A DNA stretch of 58,743 nt from GWB1-37-8 sp964646925 (GTDB taxonomy: Bacteria > Patescibacteriota > Microgenomatia > Levybacterales > UBA12049), in the NCBI GenBank assembly GCA_964646925.1, contig CAZYIC010000001.1, positions 1 to 58,743 of the forward strand, written 5' to 3'. The notes under the pieces were generated by a model. The model ran no database searches. It was not told the origin of the DNA and was given only the letters and a program-made list of their open reading frames with translations. A program made the position numbers and the translations under genes. Shown one piece after another: positions 9,011 through 17,104 of this stretch; the first letter of the stretch is position 1; each line of letters opens with the position of its first letter.

Positions 9011-9985
9011 ATGAACATCCAAACAGTCATCTTTCACGACTTGTCTTTTATAAATGTTTCCCGCCCGACTGACTTTGAGATTAAATACCTCAAGAACAAC
9101 TACTATTTTAATCCTCTCAATCTGGATGACTACATGCATAGAACTCAGATACCCAAAATAGAAAATCACAAAAAATACGATCTTGTTGTTCTCCGCTTTC
9201 CTCTTTTTAGCGAAAACGTCCCTCAAAATTCCCATCAATACGGAGTGCGTCTTCCCGCCTTCCACCCTCATGTCAAAAAAAGAAGGCTGATGAGCAGCTA
9301 TGTAAACTTTTTTATTTCAAAGGAGTATGTTATCGTACTTCACGCCGGGGAACTGCCCGAAATTAATCGTATTTTTAGCCTTTGCCAAAAAACCCTTCAC
9401 AGCCGCACCGAATATATGTCCCAGGGGCCAGCATTTCTTGCTTATAAAATTATAGATGCTTTAGTTGATGATTGTTTTCCCGTAGTTAATGAAATTACTT
9501 CCACAATAGATCGGATAGATAAAGACCTGGAAGATAAACAATCCCGAAAAACCTTGGAAGACATCTCGGGAACCAGAAGAAATTTAGTTGTATTTCATAC
9601 AATGATTAAGCCTATTTTGCCTCTTTTTAATCAACTTCAGGAAGGAAAATATGAAAAACTCAATGGCACCATGCAGTCTTTCTGGGGCAACATTTTAGAT
9701 CATTTACGAAAAATATTAGATAGAATTGAAGATAATCAGGAGCTTATTGAAGGAATATCCGAAAGCAATGAGTCTCTTCTTTCATCCTATTCCAATCAAA
9801 TCATTAAAGTTCTCACTATCTTTTCGGCGATTATTCTGCCTTTAAATTTGCTGGCAAGTATTTACGGGATGAACCTAAGGCTTCCATTCGCAGATGACCC
9901 GTTTGTCTTCTGGATAATTATGCTTTTGATGGTTTTGGGAGCAATTATTATGCTTTTTATTCTTAAGCTTAAGAGATGGTTCTAG
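9011..9985 (+). CDS. corA: CorA-like divalent metal ion transporter
   Basis: 324 residues. A large cytoplasmic N-terminal alpha/beta domain is followed by long helices (the stalk) and two C-terminal membrane segments with the signature YGMN at about residue 290, just before the second transmembrane helix (PFVFWIIMLLMVLGAIIMLF). The GMN loop forms the Mg2+ selectivity site of pentameric CorA channels. The C-terminus is LKLKRWF, a short basic tail. It is divergently transcribed from lon. Mg2+ is the usual substrate; Co2+ or Zn2+ cannot be excluded. Confidence 0.92.
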   Translation: MNIQTVIFHDLSFINVSRPTDFEIKYLKNNYYFNPLNLDDYMHRTQIPKIENHKKYDLVVLRFPLFSENVPQNSHQYGVRLPAFHPHVKKRRLMSSYVNFFISKEYVIVLHAGELPEINRIFSLCQKTLHSRTEYMSQGPAFLAYKIIDALVDDCFPVVNEITSTIDRIDKDLEDKQSRKTLEDISGTRRNLVVFHTMIKPILPLFNQLQEGKYEKLNGTMQSFWGNILDHLRKILDRIEDNQELIEGISESNESLLSSYSNQIIKVLTIFSAIILPLNLLASIYGMNLRLPFADDPFVFWIIMLLMVLGAIIMLFILKLKRWF

Positions 9986-9993
9986 TCTGAAGC

Positions 9994-10557
9994 TTATCGC
10001 ATGCATGCATTGTCTGCCCACAAGCCTTCTTTGTTTTCCGAAGCTTTCTTTTCTGCTTCAATAAATTTTAATTGATATTTATAGGGGTTACTTTGATAAG
10101 TATATTCATGAGCATACCCTTCGCTTACCATTAGCTCATTGAAGTTTAAATTATCGAGGAAGACATATCTCAAAAGTCTTCCGTATTTATCGCGATCTCC
10201 CTGCGTTGGATCTGATTCAAGCGTAACGGTTTTGCCCGTTAATATTTCTTTTGCTTTGTCACCAGCTTCTTTCCCAAAACATTCAATAGTTTTTCTTGGA
10301 TCCATAGTTTCCGGAGCATCAATTCCAATTAATCTCACCGCTTCCTCTTTATTATTTATTAAAACTTTGACCGTATCCCCATCCACAATCTTTGTTACGC
10401 GAACTTTTTCTTGCATCTGAGGATTTTGGGCATTTTTTGGCGAAAGCTGAAGAACTTTACTATTGTCTTTCGAAGAAAAATTGTTTAGCAGAACGAAAAC
10501 TACAACCAAAATGGCAAAAGATACATGAGGCAAAACTTTTTTATATCTCACAGCCAT
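9994..10557 (-). CDS. Thermonuclease (SNase-like) family, membrane-anchored or secreted
   Basis: 187 residues. An N-terminal hydrophobic segment (about 13-26, VSFAILVVVFVLLN) is a signal or anchor. The staphylococcal nuclease-like OB-fold follows: KIVDGDTVKV, VRLIGIDAPET (first catalytic Arg), then DKYGRLLRYVF with the second Arg, and a conserved GYAHEY. SNases cut DNA and RNA in a Ca2+-dependent way outside the membrane. A scavenging role in nucleotide supply for a host-dependent cell is plausible but inferred. The gene overlaps the stop of the upstream metalloprotease by 10 bases, so the two are probably co-expressed. Confidence 0.88.
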   Translation of the reverse strand: MAVRYKKVLPHVSFAILVVVFVLLNNFSSKDNSKVLQLSPKNAQNPQMQEKVRVTKIVDGDTVKVLINNKEEAVRLIGIDAPETMDPRKTIECFGKEAGDKAKEILTGKTVTLESDPTQGDRDKYGRLLRYVFLDNLNFNELMVSEGYAHEYTYQSNPYKYQLKFIEAEKKASENKEGLWADNACMR

Positions 10558-11471
10558 TTATATTTACGGGCTAAATCCTGAAACCAGAAATACAGATTTT
10601 TGGCAAAATTTTCGTACTTGTTTTGTTTTTTACATACTATTTCAAGAGAAGTCCTATCCTCGAAAGACGGTGTTAATTCTTGAGTTGAAAAAGGAAACAT
10701 TATTGATTTTTCGTTTGACACATGTCCTATCCCCAATGCATGCCCCATCTCATGCGCAAGAGTATGAATAAGCTCGTCTCTGGATGAAGTAATATAAATT
10801 GTAATTTTTTGTTTTTCTCCGTCAAATAATCCTTCTTCCGGACGCAAACTCAGCTCTTCTTTAAAAGAACTTATTGTTTGATTAAGCTCTCCGACTTGAG
10901 TATTGTACTCTCTGGTTGAAAGATTTAAGTCTCTTGCCATATTATTTAATCTCTCTGCCTCCTGCTTAACATCCTGCTGTTCTTGTGTTAATTTGTTAAA
11001 TTCGTCGGGCGGAGCTCCTCCCTGATTATTCCAATAGGAAATTTTATCGTTCAAATTTTTTACCCTTTGATTAAATTGCCCAATCAACTCCTCATATTTT
11101 TTGATATTCGAGTCCAGAGCCGACTTTCCGCTGCCCAGTTTGTTTTCAAGCTCGCCAATTTGAGTATTCAAGGATTGCCGATTATCATACTCAAGGTTAA
11201 AACTTAATTCCGCCCTACTGTCATAATTAAACAAATTTTTTGAATTAATATTTTCCCAGATTGTTTCAGCGGTCTTAATCTCCTTTAAAAATTCGCTTTC
11301 CTGAATATTAAACCGGGGATCAACAATTCCTATTCTATAATTTATCGGGATATCGCAAGGAGAAAAATAAATATATTGATTTAAGAATATCGTAAATGGG
11401 GAATAAGAAAAATATAAAACAGGCGTAAAAACAAGAAAAGAAAAAAAGATCGCATAAATAATTTTCTTCAT
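10548..11471 (-). CDS. Matrixin-like zinc metalloprotease with coiled coil
   Basis: The start is set at the ATG at 11471 (307 residues) because the longer frame runs through tRNA-Gln. Residues 5-25 form a signal anchor. Residues about 95-205 are a predicted coiled coil (LNTQIGELENKLGS, QEQQDVKQEAERLNN). The active site HEMGHALGIGH (240-250) matches the metzincin motif HExxHxxGxxH, and SIMFPF supplies the Met-turn. The enzyme should sit outside the membrane and cut protein. A coiled coil between anchor and protease domain is unusual for matrixins. The thermonuclease gene overlaps its end, so these form an extracellular degradative pair. Confidence 0.85.
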   Translation of the reverse strand: MKKIIYAIFFSFLVFTPVLYFSYSPFTIFLNQYIYFSPCDIPINYRIGIVDPRFNIQESEFLKEIKTAETIWENINSKNLFNYDSRAELSFNLEYDNRQSLNTQIGELENKLGSGKSALDSNIKKYEELIGQFNQRVKNLNDKISYWNNQGGAPPDEFNKLTQEQQDVKQEAERLNNMARDLNLSTREYNTQVGELNQTISSFKEELSLRPEEGLFDGEKQKITIYITSSRDELIHTLAHEMGHALGIGHVSNEKSIMFPFSTQELTPSFEDRTSLEIVCKKQNKYENFAKNLYFWFQDLARKYKWL

Positions 11472-11480
11472 AATTTTAAG

Positions 11481-11551
11481 CTGCCGAGCAGGGATTCGAA
11501 CCCCAATAACGACCTCCAGAGGGTCGCGTCCTACCGTTAGACGACTCGGCA
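11481..11551 (-). tRNA. tRNA-Gln (anticodon CTG)
   Basis: Minus-strand cloverleaf: acceptor TGCCGAG with CTCGGCA, D-arm GTCTAACGGTAGGA, anticodon stem CGACC/GGTCG around CTCTGGA (anticodon CTG, reads CAG), T-loop TTCGAAT with two wobble pairs in the stem. No encoded CCA. No glutaminyl-tRNA synthetase is seen in the window; charging may go through GltX and GatCAB, which is inference. Confidence 0.93.
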
Positions 11552-11592
11552 ATACAAAGTCAATTTTATCACTCTTATGGTACAATGTCGAC

Positions 11593-12564
11593 ATGTTGGT
11601 TGATAATATTAATTTAATTGTCAAAGCTGGAAACGGCGGGGACGGGGCCGCAACTTTTTTGCGCAACGAAAGTACCGCCAGAGGCGGACCTGACGGTGGC
11701 AATGGCGGGGATGGCGGAAACATATATTTTCAAGGATCGACAAATGTAAATGATCTTCGTGAATTTCGATTTAAAAAAAGAATTGAAGCAGGAAGCGGGG
11801 TTCCGGGAAAACATAAGAAATTGTTTGGAAAAAATGCAGAAGATTTGACTATTTATTTGCCTTTGGGAACACGGGTAACGGAGACTGCTTCAGGAAAAAT
11901 AATTGAAATAACCGATACCAATAAACCTTTTCTTGTTGCAAAAGGAGGAAAAGGAGGACGAGGCAATACGGAATTTAAATCTGCCACCAATCAAGCGCCA
12001 AGATATGCTGAAAAGGGAACATTGGGAGAAGAAAAAAAATTGTTTCTAGAGCTAAGATTGATTGCGAACGTTGGTTTAATCGGATTGCCAAATGCCGGCA
12101 AAAGCAGTCTTCTTTCCGTTCTGACAAAAGCAACTCCAAAAATCGGTAATTATCCATTCACAACTCTTGAACCAAATATTGGAATGCTGGGAAAACATGC
12201 GATTGCTGATATTCCAGGATTAATTGAGGGAGCATCCGCTGGAAAAGGATTGGGAGTAGAATTTTTGAAACATATTGAAAAGACTAAGGTTTTAATTCAT
12301 TGTATAGACTCATCTTCGGAAAGCGTACAAAAAGATTACTCAACGGTAAGAAATGAATTTGAACAATATAATGCCTCATTATTGAATAAACCCGAGATTA
12401 TTTTGCTTACCAAAACTGATCTGGTAGATGAAAAAATGATAAAGAAAAATGTAGAGATTTTGAGCAAAAGGGGTAAAAAAGTCCTAACCGCATCCATTTA
12501 CAATCCGGAAAGCATAAACGCCTTAAGAAAAACCTTGGAAAAAATACTGAATTTGGGTCTATAA
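11593..12564 (+). CDS. obg: Obg family GTPase
   Basis: 323 residues. The glycine-rich Obg fold occupies 1-155 (KAGNGGDGA, GGNGGDGGN, KGGKGGRGN) and the G domain about 157-323 (G1 GLPNAGKSS at 164-172, G3 DIPGLIEGA, G4 TKTD). The protein stops after the G domain and lacks the C-terminal OCT domain seen in many Gram-positive Obg proteins. Obg binds the 50S ribosomal subunit and is required for its maturation and for growth control. The serine hydrolase gene follows 7 bases after the stop. G4 reads TKTD rather than the common NKxD. Confidence 0.95.
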   Translation: MLVDNINLIVKAGNGGDGAATFLRNESTARGGPDGGNGGDGGNIYFQGSTNVNDLREFRFKKRIEAGSGVPGKHKKLFGKNAEDLTIYLPLGTRVTETASGKIIEITDTNKPFLVAKGGKGGRGNTEFKSATNQAPRYAEKGTLGEEKKLFLELRLIANVGLIGLPNAGKSSLLSVLTKATPKIGNYPFTTLEPNIGMLGKHAIADIPGLIEGASAGKGLGVEFLKHIEKTKVLIHCIDSSSESVQKDYSTVRNEFEQYNASLLNKPEIILLTKTDLVDEKMIKKNVEILSKRGKKVLTASIYNPESINALRKTLEKILNLGL

Positions 12565-12571
12565 TAGGTTG

Positions 12572-13522
12572 ATGGAAAAAATTTATTATGTAAAAGGCTC
12601 CCAACCCAGAACAGGAAAGAATATTTTTATTATTTTCTTTTCCTTCACAGCACTATCTTTTCTGGTGTTTTTTTTGATAAACATATTTCTAAATCAATCC
12701 TCTCCTCAAATTTATAAGAAAGTAAAATCGCAAATAGATATTTTAATACCGCCTGAAGATAAACTATTGAAGCAGGTGGTGCAGAATGAATTAAAAGAAA
12801 GCAAGGGAAGTTATGGTGTTGCTATAAAGAATTTAAAAACCGGTGAAAATTATTATTTTAATGAACATAATCGCTATAACTCGGCAAGTTTATACAAACT
12901 CTGGGTTATGGCGGAAACGTTTGCGCAAATTAAAAATGGAAGATTAAAAGAAGATGATACTCTAAGTGAAGATGCTGAAATGCTAAATGATAAATTTAAT
13001 ATCGCCTCGGAATCCGCAGAGTTTACGGAAGGAGCAATTACGCTGTCCGTCAATAATGCTTTGAATAAAATGATCGGTATTTCGGATAATTATGCCGCTT
13101 TGCTTCTGGCGGCAAAAATACGCTTATCAAACATTGCATCTTTTTTAAGGTTAAACGGATTTAACGAGTCAACAGTCGGATCAAATGGAGATGCTCCCGC
13201 AACAACCGCACATGACGTCTTACTTTTTTTTGAAAAACTATATAATGCACAGCTTATCAATGAAAAATATAGCACTTTAATGCTGGAGCTATTAAAAACG
13301 CAAAAATTGAATAACAAAATGCCTAAATATCTTCCCCAAGATACCGTTATAGCGCATAAAACCGGAGAATTGGATAAATATAACCATGATGGCGGAATTG
13401 TGTATGGCGCAAATGGCGATTATATTATTGTTATTTTAACAAAAACCAACGCATCCGACTTAGCTGCAAATAGAATATCCAATATCTCTGAAGCGGTTTT
13501 TAACTATTTTGAAAATAATTAA
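12572..13522 (+). CDS. Class A beta-lactamase-fold serine hydrolase, membrane-anchored
   Basis: 316 residues from the ATG at 12572 (a TTG three bases earlier is less likely). A transmembrane anchor lies at about 18-41. The active-site motifs of the penicillin-recognising family are all visible: SxxK as SLYK (106-109), SDN in GISDNYAA, and KTG in AHKTGELD. The overall layout and length resemble class A beta-lactamases. It could hydrolyse beta-lactams or act on peptidoglycan peptides; the sequence alone does not decide. It lies 7 bases after obg. An inverted repeat overlapping its stop codon (13518-13538) may act at the transcript end. Confidence 0.82.
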   Translation: MEKIYYVKGSQPRTGKNIFIIFFSFTALSFLVFFLINIFLNQSSPQIYKKVKSQIDILIPPEDKLLKQVVQNELKESKGSYGVAIKNLKTGENYYFNEHNRYNSASLYKLWVMAETFAQIKNGRLKEDDTLSEDAEMLNDKFNIASESAEFTEGAITLSVNNALNKMIGISDNYAALLLAAKIRLSNIASFLRLNGFNESTVGSNGDAPATTAHDVLLFFEKLYNAQLINEKYSTLMLELLKTQKLNNKMPKYLPQDTVIAHKTGELDKYNHDGGIVYGANGDYIIVILTKTNASDLAANRISNISEAVFNYFENN

Positions 13523-13538
13523 GGACTCTCCTTAATTT
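13518..13538. terminator. Inverted repeat at gene end, possible weak terminator
   Basis: Nine-base arms AATTAAGGA and TCCTTAATT separated by CTC, including the TAA stop of the serine hydrolase gene. Only a short T-rich stretch follows, so termination is uncertain. Confidence 0.4.
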
Positions 13539-13560
13539 AATAGGAAACGTGTTGATGCGA

Positions 13561-13589
13561 TTGACTTTTGGGATGTTTTTTGGTATAAT
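13561..13589 (+). promoter_or_regulatory. Sigma70-type promoter of the DEAD-box gene
   Basis: TTGACT (13561-13566), 17 bases, TATAAT (13584-13589). The predicted leader is about 65 bases, long for this window, and contains complementary ATTGAAG (13611-13617) and CTTCAAT (13648-13654) close to the start codon. A temperature- or helicase-sensitive hairpin, as in other cold-shock helicase leaders, is possible but unproven. Confidence 0.75.
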
Positions 13590-13660
13590 ATAGGATATTA
13601 AATCAGGCAGATTGAAGGAATAAATCGCATCTTTTCCCTACTCATAGCTTCAATTAATAT

Positions 13661-14860
13661 ATGAATAAACACAGATTTAATCCAAGGAAAAATTTTGGAA
13701 GAGGTTTTAAAAGATTTCCCCAAAGATCAATGAAAAATTCCGAGCTGATTGCCGCAATTGCGGCAACTAAGGCTGTTAATGAAATCAGACAGGCTCAACC
13801 GGAAATCACATATATTTCAACAAACAAGTTTGAAGATTTCAAAATTTCCCCACAAGTTTTGGAAAATGTTAAACTTAAGGGGTATACGACTCCTACACCT
13901 ATTCAAGATCAGGTGATACATTCCATAATTGAAGGACGGGACGTCATTGGCATTGCCAATACAGGCACAGGTAAAACAGCTGCCTTTCTGATTCCCTTGG
14001 TTGATAAGGTTTTCAGAAACAAGTTAGAAAGAGTGCTGATTGTTGCCCCAACGCATGAATTGGTACTTCAGATTCATGATGAATTACGCGGATTTGCCAG
14101 AGGCTTGGGCATATATACTGCGCTTTGCATTGGAGGAGTAAGTATGGGAAAACAAATTTCCCAATTAAGGCAAAAACCACATTTTGTAATAGGTACGCCC
14201 GGAAGATTAAAAGATCTTATTAAAACTAGAATTTTACAGCTTTCGGAGTTTCATAATGTAGTGCTGGATGAGGCAGACCGCATGGTTGACATAGGTTTTA
14301 TCAAAGATATTAAATATTTTATCTCTCTTATGCCGCCTGTACGTCAATCACTCTTTTTCTCAGCGACGATTTCAGGAAAAGTAAGAGAGATTCTGCAAAC
14401 ATTTGTCAAAAATCCGATTACAGTATCTGTGAAAAAGCAAGAAACTGCGGAAAATATTGAGCAGGAGATCGTTAGGCTTAACCCCGGACAAAATAAAGTT
14501 GATAAATTGCATGATTTACTGAGGGAACCCGAATTCGAGAAAGTCCTTATTTTCGGAAGAACAAAATGGGGAGTGCAAAAACTAACCGAGGAGTTGATTA
14601 GGCGCGGATTTAAAGCGGGGGCTATTCATGGAAACAAAAGACAAAATCAGCGTCAAAGAACTCTGGACGCATTTAAATCAAACGAGATTCAAATACTCTT
14701 GGGAACAGACGTTGCCTCACGCGGACTTGATATCCCCAACGTAAGTCATGTTATCAACTACGACATGCCTGAATCATATGAAGTGTATGTTCATAGAATC
14801 GGCCGGACAGGAAGGATAGATAAGAAAGGCACTGCCCTAACATTCCTCGAAGGCGTATAA
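13661..14860 (+). CDS. DEAD-box ATP-dependent RNA helicase
   Basis: 399 residues. A basic N-terminal tail of about 55 residues (NPRKNFGRGFKRFPQR) precedes the Q motif (TTPTPIQ), motif I ANTGTGKT (about 99-106), motif Ia PTHEL, DEAD at 203-206, SAT at 234-236, and the HRIGRTGR box near the C-terminus. There is no RhlE- or CsdA-like C-terminal extension. These enzymes unwind short RNA duplexes in ribosome assembly and RNA decay. Expression is probably driven by the promoter at 13561, through a leader that can fold. A GIY-YIG gene begins 7 bases after the stop. Confidence 0.93.
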   Translation: MNKHRFNPRKNFGRGFKRFPQRSMKNSELIAAIAATKAVNEIRQAQPEITYISTNKFEDFKISPQVLENVKLKGYTTPTPIQDQVIHSIIEGRDVIGIANTGTGKTAAFLIPLVDKVFRNKLERVLIVAPTHELVLQIHDELRGFARGLGIYTALCIGGVSMGKQISQLRQKPHFVIGTPGRLKDLIKTRILQLSEFHNVVLDEADRMVDIGFIKDIKYFISLMPPVRQSLFFSATISGKVREILQTFVKNPITVSVKKQETAENIEQEIVRLNPGQNKVDKLHDLLREPEFEKVLIFGRTKWGVQKLTEELIRRGFKAGAIHGNKRQNQRQRTLDAFKSNEIQILLGTDVASRGLDIPNVSHVINYDMPESYEVYVHRIGRTGRIDKKGTALTFLEGV

Positions 14861-14867
14861 TAATTAC

Positions 14868-15128
14868 GTGGCATATACTGTTTACATCCTCCGCACATCT
14901 TCAAATACTTTATATACCGGACAAACAAATAATCTTGAGAAAAGATTAAAAGAACATAAAAATAAAACCAAAAGATCAGCAAAATACATGCGAAGTTTTA
15001 AATCATTTAAATTAGCTTACGCTGAAAATCACCCCACTCTTTCTAAAGCCTTAAAACGAGAAATGGAATTAAAAAAATTATCACACACAAAGAAAGAGTT
15101 GTTAATAAAAAAGAAATCTTCTATTTAG
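14868..15128 (+). CDS. GIY-YIG nuclease family protein (UPF0213/YhbQ-like)
   Basis: 86 residues starting with GTG. The small GIY-YIG domain is nearly the whole protein: YTVYILRT (the GIY strand), LYTGQTNNLEKRLKEH (YIG strand and Arg helix), then ALKREMELKKL. Such stand-alone proteins are related to the UvrC N-terminal nuclease but mostly lack a defined role. It follows the helicase gene by 7 bases and is probably on the same transcript. The lysine-rich tail could bind nucleic acid. Confidence 0.85.
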   Translation: MAYTVYILRTSSNTLYTGQTNNLEKRLKEHKNKTKRSAKYMRSFKSFKLAYAENHPTLSKALKREMELKKLSHTKKELLIKKKSSI

Positions 15129-15129
15129 C

Positions 15130-15158
15130 TTGACTTAACAAATCAAATTTTATATACT
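15130..15158 (+). promoter_or_regulatory. Sigma70-type promoter, leaderless layout
   Basis: TTGACT (15130-15135), 17 bases, TATACT (15153-15158), then 8 bases to the ATG at 15167. The transcript would start almost at the start codon. Confidence 0.7.
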
Positions 15159-15166
15159 TTCCATCC

Positions 15167-15568
15167 ATGAAAAATCCTTTTGAAAAAACAATCAAAAAAA
15201 TATTACTCCATAAATTATTAAATTCTTTAAGAGAAGATTTGTCTTTCTACGCAAATCATACTGAATTATTTGCAATATGGACATTATTATTTGGAATTAT
15301 TGCAGGATTATTTATTTTTTCTGTTAACAGCAATATTTTTATCATTTTGTTATCCCTAATTACTGGAGTCGCAATTGTATTTACAATCGCTTTCTTTTCT
15401 ATTCATTATCTCTACGCAATAAATTATGATTATGAAAAAAAATTACTTATCAAAATTCACAATACTCTTAATAGGTCTTTCGAATTAAGGCATTTATTTT
15501 ATTTTATAAAAATTCCACGCATCTCAATCCTCAATAACTTTGTAAGAAATATAAAATTCGCTCACTAA
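15167..15568 (+). CDS. Small membrane protein of unknown function
   Basis: 133 residues with two adjacent hydrophobic segments (about 38-54 and 58-85) flanked by basic, amphipathic ends (KTIKKILLHKLLNSLRED; NFVRNIKFAH). No known domain is recognisable. It has its own promoter and is followed 18 bases later by another membrane protein gene with its own -10 box (TATACT 15575-15580), so the two may be separate units. A peripheral, phage-shock-like or holin-like role is possible, but nothing in the sequence decides. Confidence 0.55.
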   Translation: MKNPFEKTIKKILLHKLLNSLREDLSFYANHTELFAIWTLLFGIIAGLFIFSVNSNIFIILLSLITGVAIVFTIAFFSIHYLYAINYDYEKKLLIKIHNTLNRSFELRHLFYFIKIPRISILNNFVRNIKFAH

Positions 15569-15586
15569 TTCTGATATACTAAACTG

Positions 15587-16141
15587 ATGAAACGGTTTAT
15601 AAATTATAAATATAAGGGACTTGCTCTTATTTTTGTTAGCATCCTCTTAACAATTTTTTTATCTAAAAATAATTTCTTAAATCAAATTATCCTTAACGCC
15701 TCAAGTATCCCAATGCTAGGCTCCTTCATTGCAGGGATACTTTATGTTTCAGCATCTACAGCAGCGTTTGGAGTTTTTATTCTCTTAGGGTTATCAAAAA
15801 ATTTATCAGCAATAGAAATAGCATTATTTGCGGGACTGGGAGGAGCTGTGGCTGATTTTGTTATCTTTCGTTTCATCAGGGGAGATTTGATTGGCGAAAT
15901 TACACCTATCTACAACAAGCTTGGAGGATATTACTTTACGCGGCTGATGCATCGCAGGCTCTTGCGATGGAGTTTGCCCATTATTGGAGCTTTTATTATC
16001 GCGTCCCCCTTTCCCGATGAGATAGGAATAGCCTTGATGGGCTTGTCTAAAATAAAAAACTATCAATTTGTCTTGTTGTCTTTTGTTTTGGATACAGTCG
16101 GAGTTTTTCTTCTAGTTTCCGCGTTCTCCTTAATAAAATAG
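15587..16141 (+). CDS. DedA/VTT-like membrane protein
   Basis: 184 residues with about five hydrophobic segments. The central part, ALFAGLGGAVADFVIFRFIRGD, resembles the G-x3-G-D motif region of VTT/DedA (SNARE-associated) proteins, and RRLLRWSLPIIGAFIIASPFPDEIG resembles the re-entrant loop with a conserved Pro that follows it. DedA proteins are linked to undecaprenyl-phosphate or phospholipid translocation. The gene faces dgkA and overlaps its end by 12 bases, so lipid-carrier functions cluster here. Assignment rests on motif resemblance only. Confidence 0.55.
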   Translation: MKRFINYKYKGLALIFVSILLTIFLSKNNFLNQIILNASSIPMLGSFIAGILYVSASTAAFGVFILLGLSKNLSAIEIALFAGLGGAVADFVIFRFIRGDLIGEITPIYNKLGGYYFTRLMHRRLLRWSLPIIGAFIIASPFPDEIGIALMGLSKIKNYQFVLLSFVLDTVGVFLLVSAFSLIK

Positions 16142-16498
16142 CCTGAAGACATAGGGGATAAATATAAAAAGCCCTATTATTACCGATCCGATCGTAGCTA
16201 CCAAAACCATTCCCGCTCCTACGTCTTTCGCAATCTTAGCTTCTTTTCTATGCTCTTTGATAATAAGATTAACCATTTCTTCCAATGAGGTATTTATCAT
16301 TTCAGATAAAATTACCAACAAAATAGTTATTACCAGAATTACCATTTCCAGAGAAGTAATCTGAAAATATAAGCCAATTGAAATAACTAATAGGGCAAAA
16401 AAATAAGCAATGCGTAAATTACGATTATATTTTAGGGCGTGCAAGATACCTTCCAATGCATACCTTACGGAACTTAATAAAGATCTATCGTAGTTCAT
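16130..16498 (-). CDS. dgkA: Diacylglycerol/undecaprenol kinase (DgkA family)
   Basis: 122 residues, three membrane helices. The family signature is clear: SEMINTSLEEMVNLI (the E-x2-N-T-x2-E catalytic stretch, about 65-79) and AKIAKDVGAGMVLV (about 88-101, the K-D-x-(A/G)-A-(A/G) motif). The family phosphorylates diacylglycerol in Proteobacteria or undecaprenol in Firmicutes; the Gram-positive-like sequence favours undecaprenol. It lies 3 bases after the PAP2-type phosphatase gene, so the two should be co-expressed and may balance undecaprenol, its phosphate and its diphosphate for wall glycan synthesis. Confidence 0.9.
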   Translation of the reverse strand: MNYDRSLLSSVRYALEGILHALKYNRNLRIAYFFALLVISIGLYFQITSLEMVILVITILLVILSEMINTSLEEMVNLIIKEHRKEAKIAKDVGAGMVLVATIGSVIIGLFIFIPYVFRLFY

Positions 16499-16501
16499 AT
16501 T

Positions 16502-17101
16502 TCAATTATAAATCATTCCCAAAAGAAATTGCTTACTAACTAGATACACTATTAATGTTATCACGACACCCAAAATAGTTCCAATTATAGTTTCCGCAAG
16601 TGTATGCTCTTTCATTTTAATACGTGACCATGCAAGAAGAGGAACAAGACTAAGAAGAAGAAAAAAATATTCTTTATAGACAATTCCTATAAATAATAAA
16701 GCGGCTGCGGCAGTTGCTAAATGGACGCTAACTTTAATCCATCTATTGACAATTATTATTACTGTCAACCCCAAGACAATTGCAAAAAATCCTATAAAAA
16801 GAATTTTTGGACCATCAAGAACGAGAAGGAACAATAAATAGCAAAAAGCTGCAAACGCTGAAAACGAAAAAAGAAGGGGTCTTTGTTCTCTTTTGGAAAC
16901 GTCAAGATTAGAAAAGACTCCAAGCATTACTCCCGCAACTACAAACAAAGCTACAGCAAGAATAAATGCGTAAGAAAATATCGTCCATTTCAAAGCATAA
17001 ACATAGTCTTGGGTAAATTTCCCAACCAAAATAAAAGGGATTGGGAGTAAGGTAAAAACAGGACTAAGAAAAAAAGATACTGTTTTAGCAAAACCCATCA
17101 T
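16502..17101 (-). CDS. PAP2-family lipid phosphatase-like membrane protein
   Basis: 199 residues with about six hydrophobic segments. Degenerate but ordered PAP2 motifs are seen: KREQRPLLF (K-x-RP), SVHLATAA in place of PSGH, and SRIKMKEHTLAE (S-R-x5-H-x3-E, with Glu where Asp is usual). Such enzymes remove a phosphate from lipid diphosphates such as undecaprenyl-PP. It sits between gltX (3 bases after its stop) and dgkA (3 bases before it). Substitutions at the second and third motifs mean activity should be tested rather than assumed. Confidence 0.7.
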   Translation of the reverse strand: MMGFAKTVSFFLSPVFTLLPIPFILVGKFTQDYVYALKWTIFSYAFILAVALFVVAGVMLGVFSNLDVSKREQRPLLFSFSAFAAFCYLLFLLVLDGPKILFIGFFAIVLGLTVIIIVNRWIKVSVHLATAAAALLFIGIVYKEYFFLLLSLVPLLAWSRIKMKEHTLAETIIGTILGVVITLIVYLVSKQFLLGMIYN

Positions 17102-17104
17102 AAG

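Noticed and set aside
11472..11723. Upstream extension of the matrixin-like frame (84 extra codons)
   Set aside because: The extension runs through tRNA-Gln and the divergent obg start; the ATG at 11471 gives a normal signal anchor.
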